A DNA stretch of 64,000 bases, from the NCBI GenBank assembly GCA_023362775.1, contig JALMGJ010000006.1:56379001-56443000 (forward strand). Reading direction: 5' to 3'. Origin of the DNA: Charina bottae. Taxonomy: Eukaryota > Chordata > Lepidosauria > Squamata > Charinaidae. Numbering within the stretch: position 1 is the stretch's first letter; each line of letters starts with the position of its first letter. The position numbers and the translations under genes were made by a program. This document shows positions 55,076 through 64,000 of this stretch, one piece after another. The notes beneath the pieces are model-generated. The model had not been told where the DNA came from and made no database searches. It was given only the letters and a program-made list of their open reading frames with translations.

Positions 55076-55856
55076 CAGGGATTCTCAGACTTGTGAAAAT
55101 GTGACAATCTAAAAATGATAAAATACATGTGTGACTACCACTGCAACCGCTAAATAAAACTAATGGGGTTATGGTTGGGTAAAAAATAAACATATCATTT
55201 ATTTTTAATAATTAAATGTAATATATATTAAAAAAAAAGAATGTTACAACCTTACAATTTTATAAAATAAAACAATTTCAAAATCATTCAATAATATTTT
55301 ATACCATTTTTAGAACAGGAATCTTGAATATTTCCTGAAATTTGGGTTTCATTTTGAAGACAGTGACTCTCATTCACCAAAGCCATAAGGGTAAAAATGG
55401 GTTTTCCTTACCTTAAATCAGCTTCTCTTAAACTGCTATTAAACTGATGCCTCTTGCAGAACAATGGCAGGCTGGTGCTCTTTCTCCTGGCACAGCTGCA
55501 ATGGGAAAACAATCACAGTCTCATTTCTTTCCCTTCCAACCTGATGCTTGTAAATCCCCCCCCACTTTTTCAATATCCTCTGCTGAGTGAGCATCAGGTA
55601 AGATAGCTGGACGTTGCATACTGTAGAAGCGTCATGTCTTTTTAGCATATTTCTCCTCCTTTGAAACAAAACAAGCTAACAAACACCCTTCAGGCTTCAT
55701 AGAGGACTATGGAACCACTGTGTTGCTTTGCTTCAGTATACTTCTGCATCAGGGAGCTAAGCCTGTTCAGAAAGGAGGAAGGTGCTTCTTGATGACCCTC
55801 CATTCATTGTCTCATGACTACCCTAGCTGTTGCAACCCACATGTTAAGAAACCCTG
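55076..55856. mobile_element. Older hAT (Charlie-like) non-autonomous element
   Basis: The left end CAGGGATTCTCAGACTTGTG and right end CACATGTTAAGAAACCCTG form an imperfect terminal inverted repeat of Charlie type over 781 bp. The subterminal repeats GTGACTACCACTGCAACC and CATGACTACC...TTGCAACC also correspond. Flanking 8-mers ATCTAAGA and ATTTCTGA agree at only 5 of 8 positions, so this copy is old. No transposase frame remains. Confidence 0.62.
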
Positions 55857-56147
55857 ATTTCTGAGTGGTTTGACACATCTGGTTCTCTGATACTTGAGAG
55901 AACTACTTTTCTGCATTTATATTTTACTGAACAGATAATCTGGAAAATTATCAGGACCATGATACCAATTTTATCCTTCCCATATTTTCTCTCTATGTGC
56001 TTTGTCAGCTTTGTCAGCAGCTCTGCCTTTAGAATGTTGTTATTGCAGACAGGAGTGAGGAGTGCAGACAACTCAGGAAGGATGAGGCCCATCCCTTTTT
56101 CTGTCCTGTATAGGGATTAATCCTAATAGCTGCTTCAGACCTCTAGT

Positions 56148-56434
56148 CCATAGAGCAGGGCTTTCCAAAGTTTTCCCGCGGTGACACACCAACCGGCGTT
56201 GGTGTGTTGCCGCGGGAAAACCCGGAAGTGCCGCCATTGTGGCAGCACGCAAAAACCTGGAAGCGCTGCTGCCGCTTTCGGGTTTTTGCGCGCTGCCGTT
56301 GGTGTGTCGCCGCGGGAAAACCCGGAAGCGCTGATGATGATCAGCGCTTCCGGGTTGTGTGGTGAAACACCAGACTGTGTGTGGCGACACACTTTTGTGT
56401 CGCGACACACAGTTTGGAAAGCTCTGCCATAGAG
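56148..56434. mobile_element. hAT miniature element, GC-rich subfamily 2, exact 8-bp duplication
   Basis: The perfect 8-bp direct repeat CCATAGAG (56148-56155 and 56427-56434) flanks 271 bp. The ends are CAGGGCTTTCCAAAG and CAGTTTGGAAAGCTCTG. The interior is a set of hairpins built from AAAACCCGGAAGTG/CACTTCCGGG-like arms, and includes AGCGCTGATGATGATCAGCG, a near-perfect inverted repeat. It shares the GTGTGTCGCGACACACAG subterminal block with the elements at 23513 and 40136. Confidence 0.88.
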
Positions 56435-57589
56435 TAATGGATTGCGGTTCAGCAAGAGAAGCATTTGTAGTGCAAATGGTTGCAGGCAATCGTTCATTTC
56501 TAAAGATCTGCAGAACTCTTCCATCAGCAAATTCATATGCAGCAAATGCTCATGCACTGCTGCTTTCAACAATTTTGCATTCATACATAAGGAAATGGGA
56601 GGAAAGTCTTGGCATATGTTACACATTTCAGTCCAAGTAATATTTCTTGTGATATTGGTTTGTCAGTTAGTTGGCAAATAAAAACGAAGAGTTATTTCAT
56701 CTGTCAGCTTCCCAACACTGACATGCCCTTTAAAATCCTTTTCCTCCTGAATAATCCGTAGAAGAGTTCATCACAATGCACACTGCAATGTTGGACTCAT
56801 AATTGGGAAGCTTGCAGCTTCACAAATAAGTTTTTCTTAGAGAAACAATGTAGAATTTGCTCAATTAATGGATGTCATTTTGACCTAGCTCATATACTTT
56901 CTACCCGATGTTTCTTAATAAAAGAATCCTAACACTCAATATGAAAAAAATCATTCAGTATTTTGAAAGTTTTTTTTTTTAACTAGCAGCAGGCACAAAA
57001 GAGACAGTTTGGTGCACATGCTGCTGCGGATTGATTTAGAAAGTCTGGATTGTTTGGGATGGTGCCCACTTTGCCTTAGGTCCAAATCTGAACTTTAAAT
57101 GGCCATACTTTCCAATTAAAAATGTGGAAATAAACCTATGGCTACAACTTTATTTATTTTTATTATTTACATAATTAGATTAAAACATGTGCTTTTGAAT
57201 GGAGAAAAGCCTATCAAATGTTAGACAAACAGGTGCAGTGATTTTATGCAAGCAGGAAGTTACCTACAGAAGTTTTAGATGGAAACAGAATTGGATAAAA
57301 TTGCAGGATATTTTTCTTATAAAGCAATAGAGCTTGATACCTTTCAGAGTTTTGTATACCAGTAGCCATTACATTGGGGATGTTAAAAAGTCAGATGTTT
57401 ATCCTTTCCTCTTGCTATATGAGACATATGTATGAAAATTATTGTATGCTTTTCTAGTTGAAAAAGTCAAGACAGAGGTCTTCAGCAAAAGAAGTGGAGC
57501 AATTATTGACAGCAAGAGCCAGAATTAAAAAATGAATCATTTTAATGTATGTTGGGAAAATCTATTGGGAACAGAGTTAGAGACAGTTA
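56435..57589. other. Intron sequence, nothing recognised
   Basis: AT-rich, no supported feature. Confidence 0.5.
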
Positions 57590-57830
57590 ATTAGGTGGAG
57601 ACCGTTGGTTTGGCTAGAAACTCTGAGATTGTGAGTTCTGGTCCTGTCTTGGACATGAAACTAGCTGGGTGACCTTGGGCCTGTCACTATCTCTCAGCCC
57701 TAGGAAGGAGGCAATGGCAAACCATTTCTGAAATCTTGCTAAGAAAATTTCGGGGACTTTGTCCAGGCATCACCAAGTCAACATTGACTCGAAGGCACTC
57801 CCCATCCCCCCCACCCCAAAAAATTAGGTG
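57590..57830 (+). mobile_element. tRNA-derived SINE with an RTE-type 3' part
   Basis: The same body as the other tRNA SINEs (GATTGTGAGTTCTGGTCCTG as B box, CTGGGTGACCTTGGGCCTG) is joined after TCTCAGCCCTAGGAAGGAGG to a different 3' end: CAATGGCAAACCATTTCTGA, GGGGACTTTGTCCAGGCATC and CAACATTGACTCGAAGGCAC. That end resembles the 3' segment of RTE/BovB-linked SINEs. One head family therefore appears with at least two tails in this window. Confidence 0.62.
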
Positions 57831-58334
57831 GAAGACAGAATTAGGTGATCTTCAAATGGGAACTTATAGCGCTGGATGTATGGAGCACCACAAAGAGTTA
57901 ATATTTATCAAGTTGAGCTCTAAATACATATATAAAAAGGACTGTCCTACTGTTTCCTACCCATTAGACAGAGATTCCTAGCAGAAAGAAAAAGGATTTA
58001 CTTTTCCCATAGCTTTTCAGAGAAAGTGTACAAAAATGACATAGGTCTGTATCAAAGTTTGCAGCCACATTGTGTCTTTATGTCTTTCCAGATCTCCAAA
58101 GTGGGTCTGAAATTTCGAAGTTGATATTGTTCAGGCCAGTTTGGAAGACAGTTTCTGGCATATTCTTTCTGAAGTGTTCTGTTGTGGTTCAGGATTTGCA
58201 TAAAATGAATGCAGGTCCCTTAAAAAAAGTTACTCTTACAAAGATTTGTTCTAAATGAAGTTTAGTGAGGGCTTACTTACCTCCCTGTGCAGCAAACCTT
58301 AAATGCTATTTTGTTTCTCTGATTTTACCGTTCT
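57831..58334. other. Intron sequence, nothing recognised
   Basis: AT-rich, no supported feature. Confidence 0.5.
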
Positions 58335-61300
58335 CAACTAATTATTTTGTTGTTGTTTATTCGTTCAGTCACTTCCGACTCTTCGTGACTTCATGGACCA
58401 GCCCACGCCAGAGCTTCCTGTCAGCCATCACCATCCCCAGCTCCCCCACGGTTGAAGCCGTCACCTCCAGAATATCATCCATCCATCTTGCCCTTGGTCG
58501 GCCCCTCTTCTTTTGCCTTACACTTTCCCTAGCATCAGCTTCTTCTCCAGGGTATCCTGTCTTCTCTTTATGTGGCCAAAGTACTTCAGTTTTGCCTTTA
58601 ATATCATTCCCTCAAGTGAGCAGTCTGGCTTGATTTCCTGGAGTATGGACTGGTTTGATCTTCTTGCAGTCCAAGGCATTCTCAGAATTTTCCTCCAACA
58701 CCACAGTTCAAAAGCATCTATCTTCCTTCGCTCAGCCTTCCTTATGGTCCAGCTCTCGCAGCCATAGGTTACTACAGGGAATACCATTGCTTTAACTATG
58801 CGGACCTTTGTTGTCAGTGTGATGTCTCTGCTCTTAACTATTTTATCAAGATTTGCCATTGCTCTCCTCCCAAGAAGTAGACGTCTTCTGATTTCCTGGC
58901 TGCAGTCAGAGTCTGCAGTAATCTTTGTGCCTAGAAATACGAAGTCTGTCACTGCCTCCACTTTTTCTCCCTCTATTTGCCAGTTATCAATCAAGCTGGT
59001 TGCCATAATCTTGGTTTTTTTGAGGTTTAACTGCAAGCCAGCTTTTGCACTTTCTTCTTTCACCTTCATCATAAGGCTCCTCAGCTCCTCCTCGCTTTCA
59101 GCCATCAAATTGGTATCATCAGCATATCTGAGATTGTTAATGTTTCTTCCAGCGATTTAAACTCCAGCCTTAGATTCATCAAGTCCAGCACGTCGCATGA
59201 TGTGTTCTGCGTACAGGTTGAATAGCTAGGGTGAGAGTATACACCCCTGCCGTACTCCTTTCCCAATCTTAAACCAGTCCGTTGTTCCGTGCTCTGTTCT
59301 TACCGTTGCTACTTGGTCGTTATACAGATTCCTCAGGAGGCAGACAAGATGATTTGGTATCCCCATACCACCAAGAATTTGCCACAATTTGTTATGATCC
59401 ACACAGTCAAAGGCTTTAGAATAGTCAATAAAACAAAAATAGATGTTTTTCTGAAACTCCCTGGCTTTTTCCATTATCCAGCGGATGTTGGCAATTTGGT
59501 CTCTAGTTCCTCTGCCTTTTCTAAACCCAGCTTGTAAATCTGGAAATTCTCGCTCCATGAATTGCTGGAGTCTACCTTGCAAGATCTTGAGCATTACCTT
59601 ACTGGCATGTGAAATAAGTGCCACTGTTCGATAGTTTGAACATTCTTTAGTGCTTCCCTTTTTTGGTATGGGGATATAAGTTGATTTTTTCCAATCTGAT
59701 GGCCATTCTTGTGTTTTCCAAATTTGCTGGCATATGGCATGCATCACCTTGACAGCATCATCTTGCAAGATTTTAAACAGTTCAGCTGGGATACCGTCGT
59801 CTCCTGCTGCCTTGTTATTAGCAATGTTTCTTAAGGCCCATTCAACCTCACTCTTCAGGATGTCTGGCTCTACCTCACTGACCAAAGCTATCCCCAATTT
59901 TATTATCCTTCCTATACAGATCTTCCGTATATTCTTGCCACCTTTTCTTGATCTCTTCTGCTTCTGTTAGGTCCTTGCCATCTTTGTTTTCGATCATACC
60001 CTTTTTTGCCTGGAATTTACCTCCGATGTTTCTAATTTTCTGGAAGAGGTCTCTTGTCCTTCCTATTCTATTGTCTTCTTCCACTTCCACACATTGCTTG
60101 TTTAAAAATAATTCCTTATCTCTTCTGGCTAACCTCTGGAATTTTGCATTTAATTGGGCATATCTCCCCCTATCACTGTTGCCTTTTGCTTTCCTTCTTT
60201 CTTGGGCTACTTCCAGTGTCTCAGCAGACAGCCATCTTGCCTTCTTGGTTTTCTTTTTTCTTTGGGATGTTTTTTGTTGCCGCCTCCTGAACAATGTTGC
60301 GAACTTCTGTCCATAGTTCTTCCGGGACCCTATCTACTAAATCTAGTCCCTTAAATCTATTCTTCACCTCCACTGCATATTCCTTAGGAATATTAGTGAG
60401 CTCATATCTAACTGATCTGTGGGTCTTCCCTATTCTCTTTAGTCTGATTCTAAATTTTGCAATAAGAAGTTCGTGAACTGAACTGCAGTCAGCTCCAGGT
60501 CTTGTTTTTACCGACTGTATAGCTGTCCACCACCTTTGGCTGCAAAGGATGTAGTCAATCTGATTTTGGTGTCGACCATCTAGTGAAGTCCATGTATAAA
60601 GTCGTCTTTTAGGTTGTTGGAAGAGAGTGTTTGTTATGCACAGTGAGTTGTCTTGGCAAAATTCTATCAGCCTATGTCCCGCTTCATTTTGTTCTCCCAG
60701 ACCATGCTTGCCCCTAATTCCAGGTGTCGTTTGACTACCCACCTTAGCATTCCAGTCTCCTGTAATGAAAATAACATCTCTTTTTGGTGTATTATCCAGT
60801 AGGTGCTGCAGATCCTCATAGAACTGTTCTACTTCTGCTTCTTCAGCATCTGTGGTTGGGGCATATATTTGGATCACTGTGATGTTAAATGGCTTCCCCT
60901 GAATTCAAATTGAGATCATTGAGATCAATGATCATTGAGATCATTCTATTGTTTTTTGGATTGTATCCAAGCACTGCTTTAGCCACTTTATTATTAATTA
61001 TGAAGGCTACTCCATTTCTTCTGTGGTCCTCTTGTCCACAGTAGTAGATCTGGTGGTCATCTGATGTGAAGTGGCCCATTCCAGTCCATTTCAGTTCACT
61101 GACACCTAAAATGTCTGTATTTAATCTTGACATCTCACCAATAACCACATCCAATTTGCCCTGGCTCATAGATCTTACATTCCAGGTTCCTATGGTGTGT
61201 TGATCTTTAGAACATCGGATTCGTCGTTCACCACCAGCACCGTCGGCCGCTAGCCGTCCTTTCGGCTTTGAGCTAGCTGCATCATCACATCTGGGGCTAG

Positions 61301-61599
61301 TTGAACTTATCCTCTGTTCCTCCCCAGTAGCATTTTGACCATCTTCCGACCTGGGAGTCCCATCTTCCGATGGTATACTGACATATCTCTGGTTGTACTG
61401 ATCCATTTAGTTTTCATGGCAAGAATACTGGGGTGGGTTGCCATTACCTTCCCCAGGGATCGTATTCAGTCTGACCTCTCTGCCACAACCTTCATGTCTT
61501 GGGTGTCCCTTCACGGTTTAGCTCATGGTGTCATTGAGGTGCTCAAGCTCCAGCACCACAACAAGGTAACGATCTCCTTTGCTGGAGCAACTAATTATT
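58335..61599 (-). mobile_element. Full-length BovB, minus strand, perfect 12-bp target duplication
   Basis: Direct repeats CAACTAATTATT at 58335-58346 and 61588-61599 bound a 3241-bp element (58347-61587) in reverse orientation. Its ends coincide with those of the 10563-13785 copy. The sequence is very similar to that copy throughout but its frame is broken, as described in the pseudogene entry. An intact duplication together with coding decay suggests an older but still lineage-recent insertion. Confidence 0.93.
58360..61406 (-). pseudogene. BovB polyprotein pseudogene
   Basis: Compared with the intact 1010-codon frame, the start (MDQYNQRYVSIPSEDG) and the endonuclease and reverse-transcriptase segments are all present in order. 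There is a 25-bp insertion of GATCTCAAT-type units near 60915-60945 (frameshift), an indel in the A-rich run near 60270-60290, and an 8-bp deletion near 59888. In-frame stops lie near 59228 (TAC to TAG in SPYLF), near 59158 (AAA to TAA) and near 58518 (GAA to TAA). The residual open segments still show GDWNAKVG, HNQIDYIL-like and CFIDYSKAFDCVDH. SVHELL replaces SDHELL, removing an endonuclease Asp. It cannot yield functional protein. Confidence 0.9.
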
Positions 61600-61639
61600 A
61601 CACTGTATAAATACTGACCATGAGCGCAGGGAAGATCTT

Positions 61640-62715
61640 TGAAGGGGCACTTTGCCTTCTTTTTTTTAATAGTAATTTTATTAAACATTACAATTAAAAA
61701 GATAAAAACTAATGCAAACTAAGAAAAATAAAATAATAAAAAGAAAAAAATTGAAAGTACAAAACAAAAAAATTGAAAGAAAAATAGAAAAGAAAGAATA
61801 ATAAGAATATAGTAAATAAAAAGAAAATACATATATAAAGAAATGACTTCCCCTTCATCACAAGTATAAACAATTTTAGGAACTTATCTAACTTATCTTA
61901 TCTTCTCTTAAAATACAACAAATGATCTCTTCTTCCCATATCTCATGTCTTATCTATAAACAGATCCTTAAAACCTCATCATTCAGTCCTAGTCAGCAAA
62001 AGTCCATTAAGGTTTACCAGAGATAACAACGTATCTATTTTAACCTTGATCAAATAAACCAACTTTATATTGCTTCCTTTTACTTTTAATAATCTTGATC
62101 TTAAATCCATTCGAATAGTGTACTAGAACTTGATTTCTTTTCATTTTTTCTTCTCACAACATTCTTCAAAGCTTTAACAAGTCTCTTTTGTAATTCCAAT
62201 ATAGGAAAGTTGTCCAGGTCTCTCTTTTGGTTTGTAAGTTGTATATCCCTTTTCATTATTAAGACATCAGTCAGTTTCATTTGTATATCCAGTGTAGCAT
62301 CTTTTTCCATATTATGCTTGTAGTCATTTTTAAATCCACTTTCAGATTAGTCTCAGTCTTGTCCAGGAAAATGTGTTCCTCTTCCATAGCATCTTTTAAA
62401 CATAGTCTATCTATAATAGCAGACACTCTTAAAATTAACTTCTGGGTCCATTGTTCACAAATATCCCTCAGTACATCTGATGTTAAAGTATTTTGCTCCA
62501 TTCTGTATTAGTAAGTCAAATTTAAGTGTTCTTCTCCTTTAATTGTAATCTTTAGTTCCTTCTGGTTCCCTATAGTGTCCAAATTTCAAAGTCCCATCCT
62601 CTTCATTCCTCCACAGTCATCGGCTCCGCTCTCAATGGAGCCATCTTCAGTTTGCCATTTCTTTCCCGGAAGTCCAGGTTGAAGCACACCTTCAAAGGAA
62701 ATTCATGAAACTGCA
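61640..62715 (-). mobile_element. L1-like non-autonomous retroposon
   Basis: On the minus strand the copy begins near CTGAAGATGGCTCCATTGAG, a GC-rich L1-5'UTR-like start with an AAGATGGC motif. It runs about 1 kb and ends in a long A-rich tract (minus strand, about 61860 to 61655). Two overlapping frames, 62501-62277 (MEQNTLTSDVLRDICEQW...) and 62310-62101 (MEKDATLDIQMKLTD...), encode charged, helix-prone peptides. They resemble the coiled-coil end of an L1 ORF1 rather than reverse transcriptase. No RT sequence is present. Flanks give no clear target duplication. The family is inferred, not confirmed. Confidence 0.4.
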
Positions 62716-62814
62716 CCCCATTTTTCATTGTTAATGTAAAGCATCTGCTTTGTATTCTTTACTTCAGCAACAGTGGTTATGTACCTTTGTTAGCAAAATA
62801 AGGGGCGGACCATG

Positions 62815-62932
62815 ACAGGATGGATGGATTGATGGGTGGGTGGGTGGGTTGATGGATGGATGGATGGATGATAGATAGATAGATGATATATAGAGATAGA
62901 GATGATAGATAGATGAGATAGATATGGAAGAA
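62815..62932. repeat. Compound GGAT/GGGT and GATA microsatellite
   Basis: GGATGGAT and GGTGGGTGGG units (62820-62868) run into GATAGAT and GATAGAGATA units (62870-62925). Confidence 0.85.
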
Positions 62933-64000
62933 TATACCTGTGAAATAATCTGTTCTACTGATATGACATACCAGAGATCTGCTTAATATAACTGACTATG
63001 GTAGCTTAAATTTTCACAGTTTATGATAGAATTGCTACATCAAGCGGAATCTAAGATACACAATAAGATTCTCAATTGCAGACTTTTATGTCCTTCTATG
63101 GGCCCACAGCACATGTCCATATCAATGCCTCCAGGTAACAGTAAAATTTTCTTAGTTTCCCTCTCTCTAAAGCAACATAATTTTTAGTGATCTTGTTCTT
63201 TAATTTTAAAACTCTTTTGAGGCATTGTTTTTACAGCTTCATTCCAAGAGTGTATAGAGGTCAGGGGCAAAGGAGAAATGGTGTTAGGTTTTGAAAGAGC
63301 ATTCTGAGCATCTGAGTTCTGTTGCACAACCAACTTGTTTGGTACCTAGGAACTCTCTGTAGATTTTCTTTTGTAACTTTGAAAGCAAAGTATCAGTACC
63401 TTTATCTTCAGATGTGTGGAGAATCAAAAGCATTTAAAAGTGATGGTGTGGAGAGCTAAAAATAATTGCGGACAAATTTAGGCTCACTGCTGGGAATAAC
63501 CAGAAGGCATGAGTGTAGGACCTAGAGTGGGGTAGAAATTGAGGTATCGGACTAGGATTTGGGAGACCCAGGTTCAAGTTAATCATCAGCCAATTCACTG
63601 TGTGAATTAGAGCCATTACGTGGTCTGTCAGTCCAACTTATGACAGAGTTATAGTTTGGAGGGAAAATGGACAAGGGGTACCATGTATGTCTAACCCTTA
63701 AGTTCTTGAAGGAAAGGTGGAATTAAAAAATAATCCCATTAACTTGCAAAAATATTAAGATTATTGGCTTTATTCTTTAAAAAGCACTTCCATTGTAATC
63801 AGAATTTGAGTATACACAGTCAGACCATTTAAATATCATGTCCACATTTTGTAATATTCGTGTTCTTGGTTACCCATTTTATCTATGTACATTGTTGCAG
63901 GGGATGGGAGAAAAATTCAAAAAGCATTTTGTCTGGCATAATTGCAGATAAGAACTTTAGTAAATAAAATAAAGGATCCCTAAAGTTTGTCTCAAGAAAT
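62933..64000. other. Intron sequence to window end, nothing recognised
   Basis: AT-rich; no exon with six-cysteine EGF spacing and no mobile-element signature was found here. Confidence 0.5.

Noticed and set aside
1..64000. CRISPR array, bacterial operon, phage or plasmid system
   Set aside because: The split vertebrate gene, SINEs, LINEs and microsatellites show eukaryotic nuclear DNA. The direct repeats present are transposon target duplications or microsatellites, with no spaced repeat array.
1..64000. NELL1 instead of NELL2
   Set aside because: Module sequences such as DIDECAEGRHYCRENTMC and EHDECLTNQHNCDENALC agree with NELL2 as remembered and differ from the NELL1 equivalents.

Overview
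This is nuclear DNA from a vertebrate, most likely a squamate reptile (lizard or snake). The sequence is AT-rich and intron-dominated. It carries two near-complete BovB (RTE-clade) LINEs, Sauria-type SINEs with a BovB-like 3' tail, CR1/L2-type LINE ends, Penelope-like elements, hAT miniature transposons and a Copia element. That mixture is typical of Squamata; I do not name a species.

The only host gene I can support is NELL2, on the + strand. Six internal exons are visible at 3803-3894, 8451-8553, 15493-15621, 18621-18746, 34796-34918 and 35506-35601. All have AG acceptors and GT donors. Spliced in order they keep one reading frame that encodes the second half of a von Willebrand C module followed by EGF-like modules 1 to 4. 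NELL2 is a secreted multimodular glycoprotein; in known orthologues its EGF-like modules bind ROBO-type receptors. The exon for the next EGF-like module was not found, so the last intron runs at least 28 kb to the window end. The promoter, first exons and last exons lie outside.

Everything else is intronic and mostly mobile DNA. 1-15.5 kb: RTE and other LINE relics, a Penelope-like insertion with inverted terminal repeats, a hAT miniature element, a full-length BovB with an open 1010-codon frame, and two LTR-like blocks just upstream of an exon. 15.6-34.8 kb: two more Penelope-like insertions, hAT miniature elements (one nested in an RTE relic), a truncated BovB, LINE relics and a Sauria-type SINE. 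35.6-57.8 kb: SINEs with various tails, L2/CR1 ends, a second Penelope-like family, a Copia element with its 3' LTR, a GC-rich solo-LTR-like block, and old and young hAT elements. 58.3-61.6 kb: a second full-length but broken BovB on the minus strand. 61.6-62.7 kb: an A-rich-tailed, L1-like non-autonomous copy.

I see no bacterial-type system, CRISPR array, rRNA or functional tRNA. The most notable items are the apparently intact BovB with a perfect 12-bp target duplication, a long-open Copia frame that has lost both reverse-transcriptase carboxylates I could check and the integrase core, Penelope-like repeats with hammerhead-ribozyme-like cores, and a SINE that joins a Sauria-type head to an L2/CR1-type tail.
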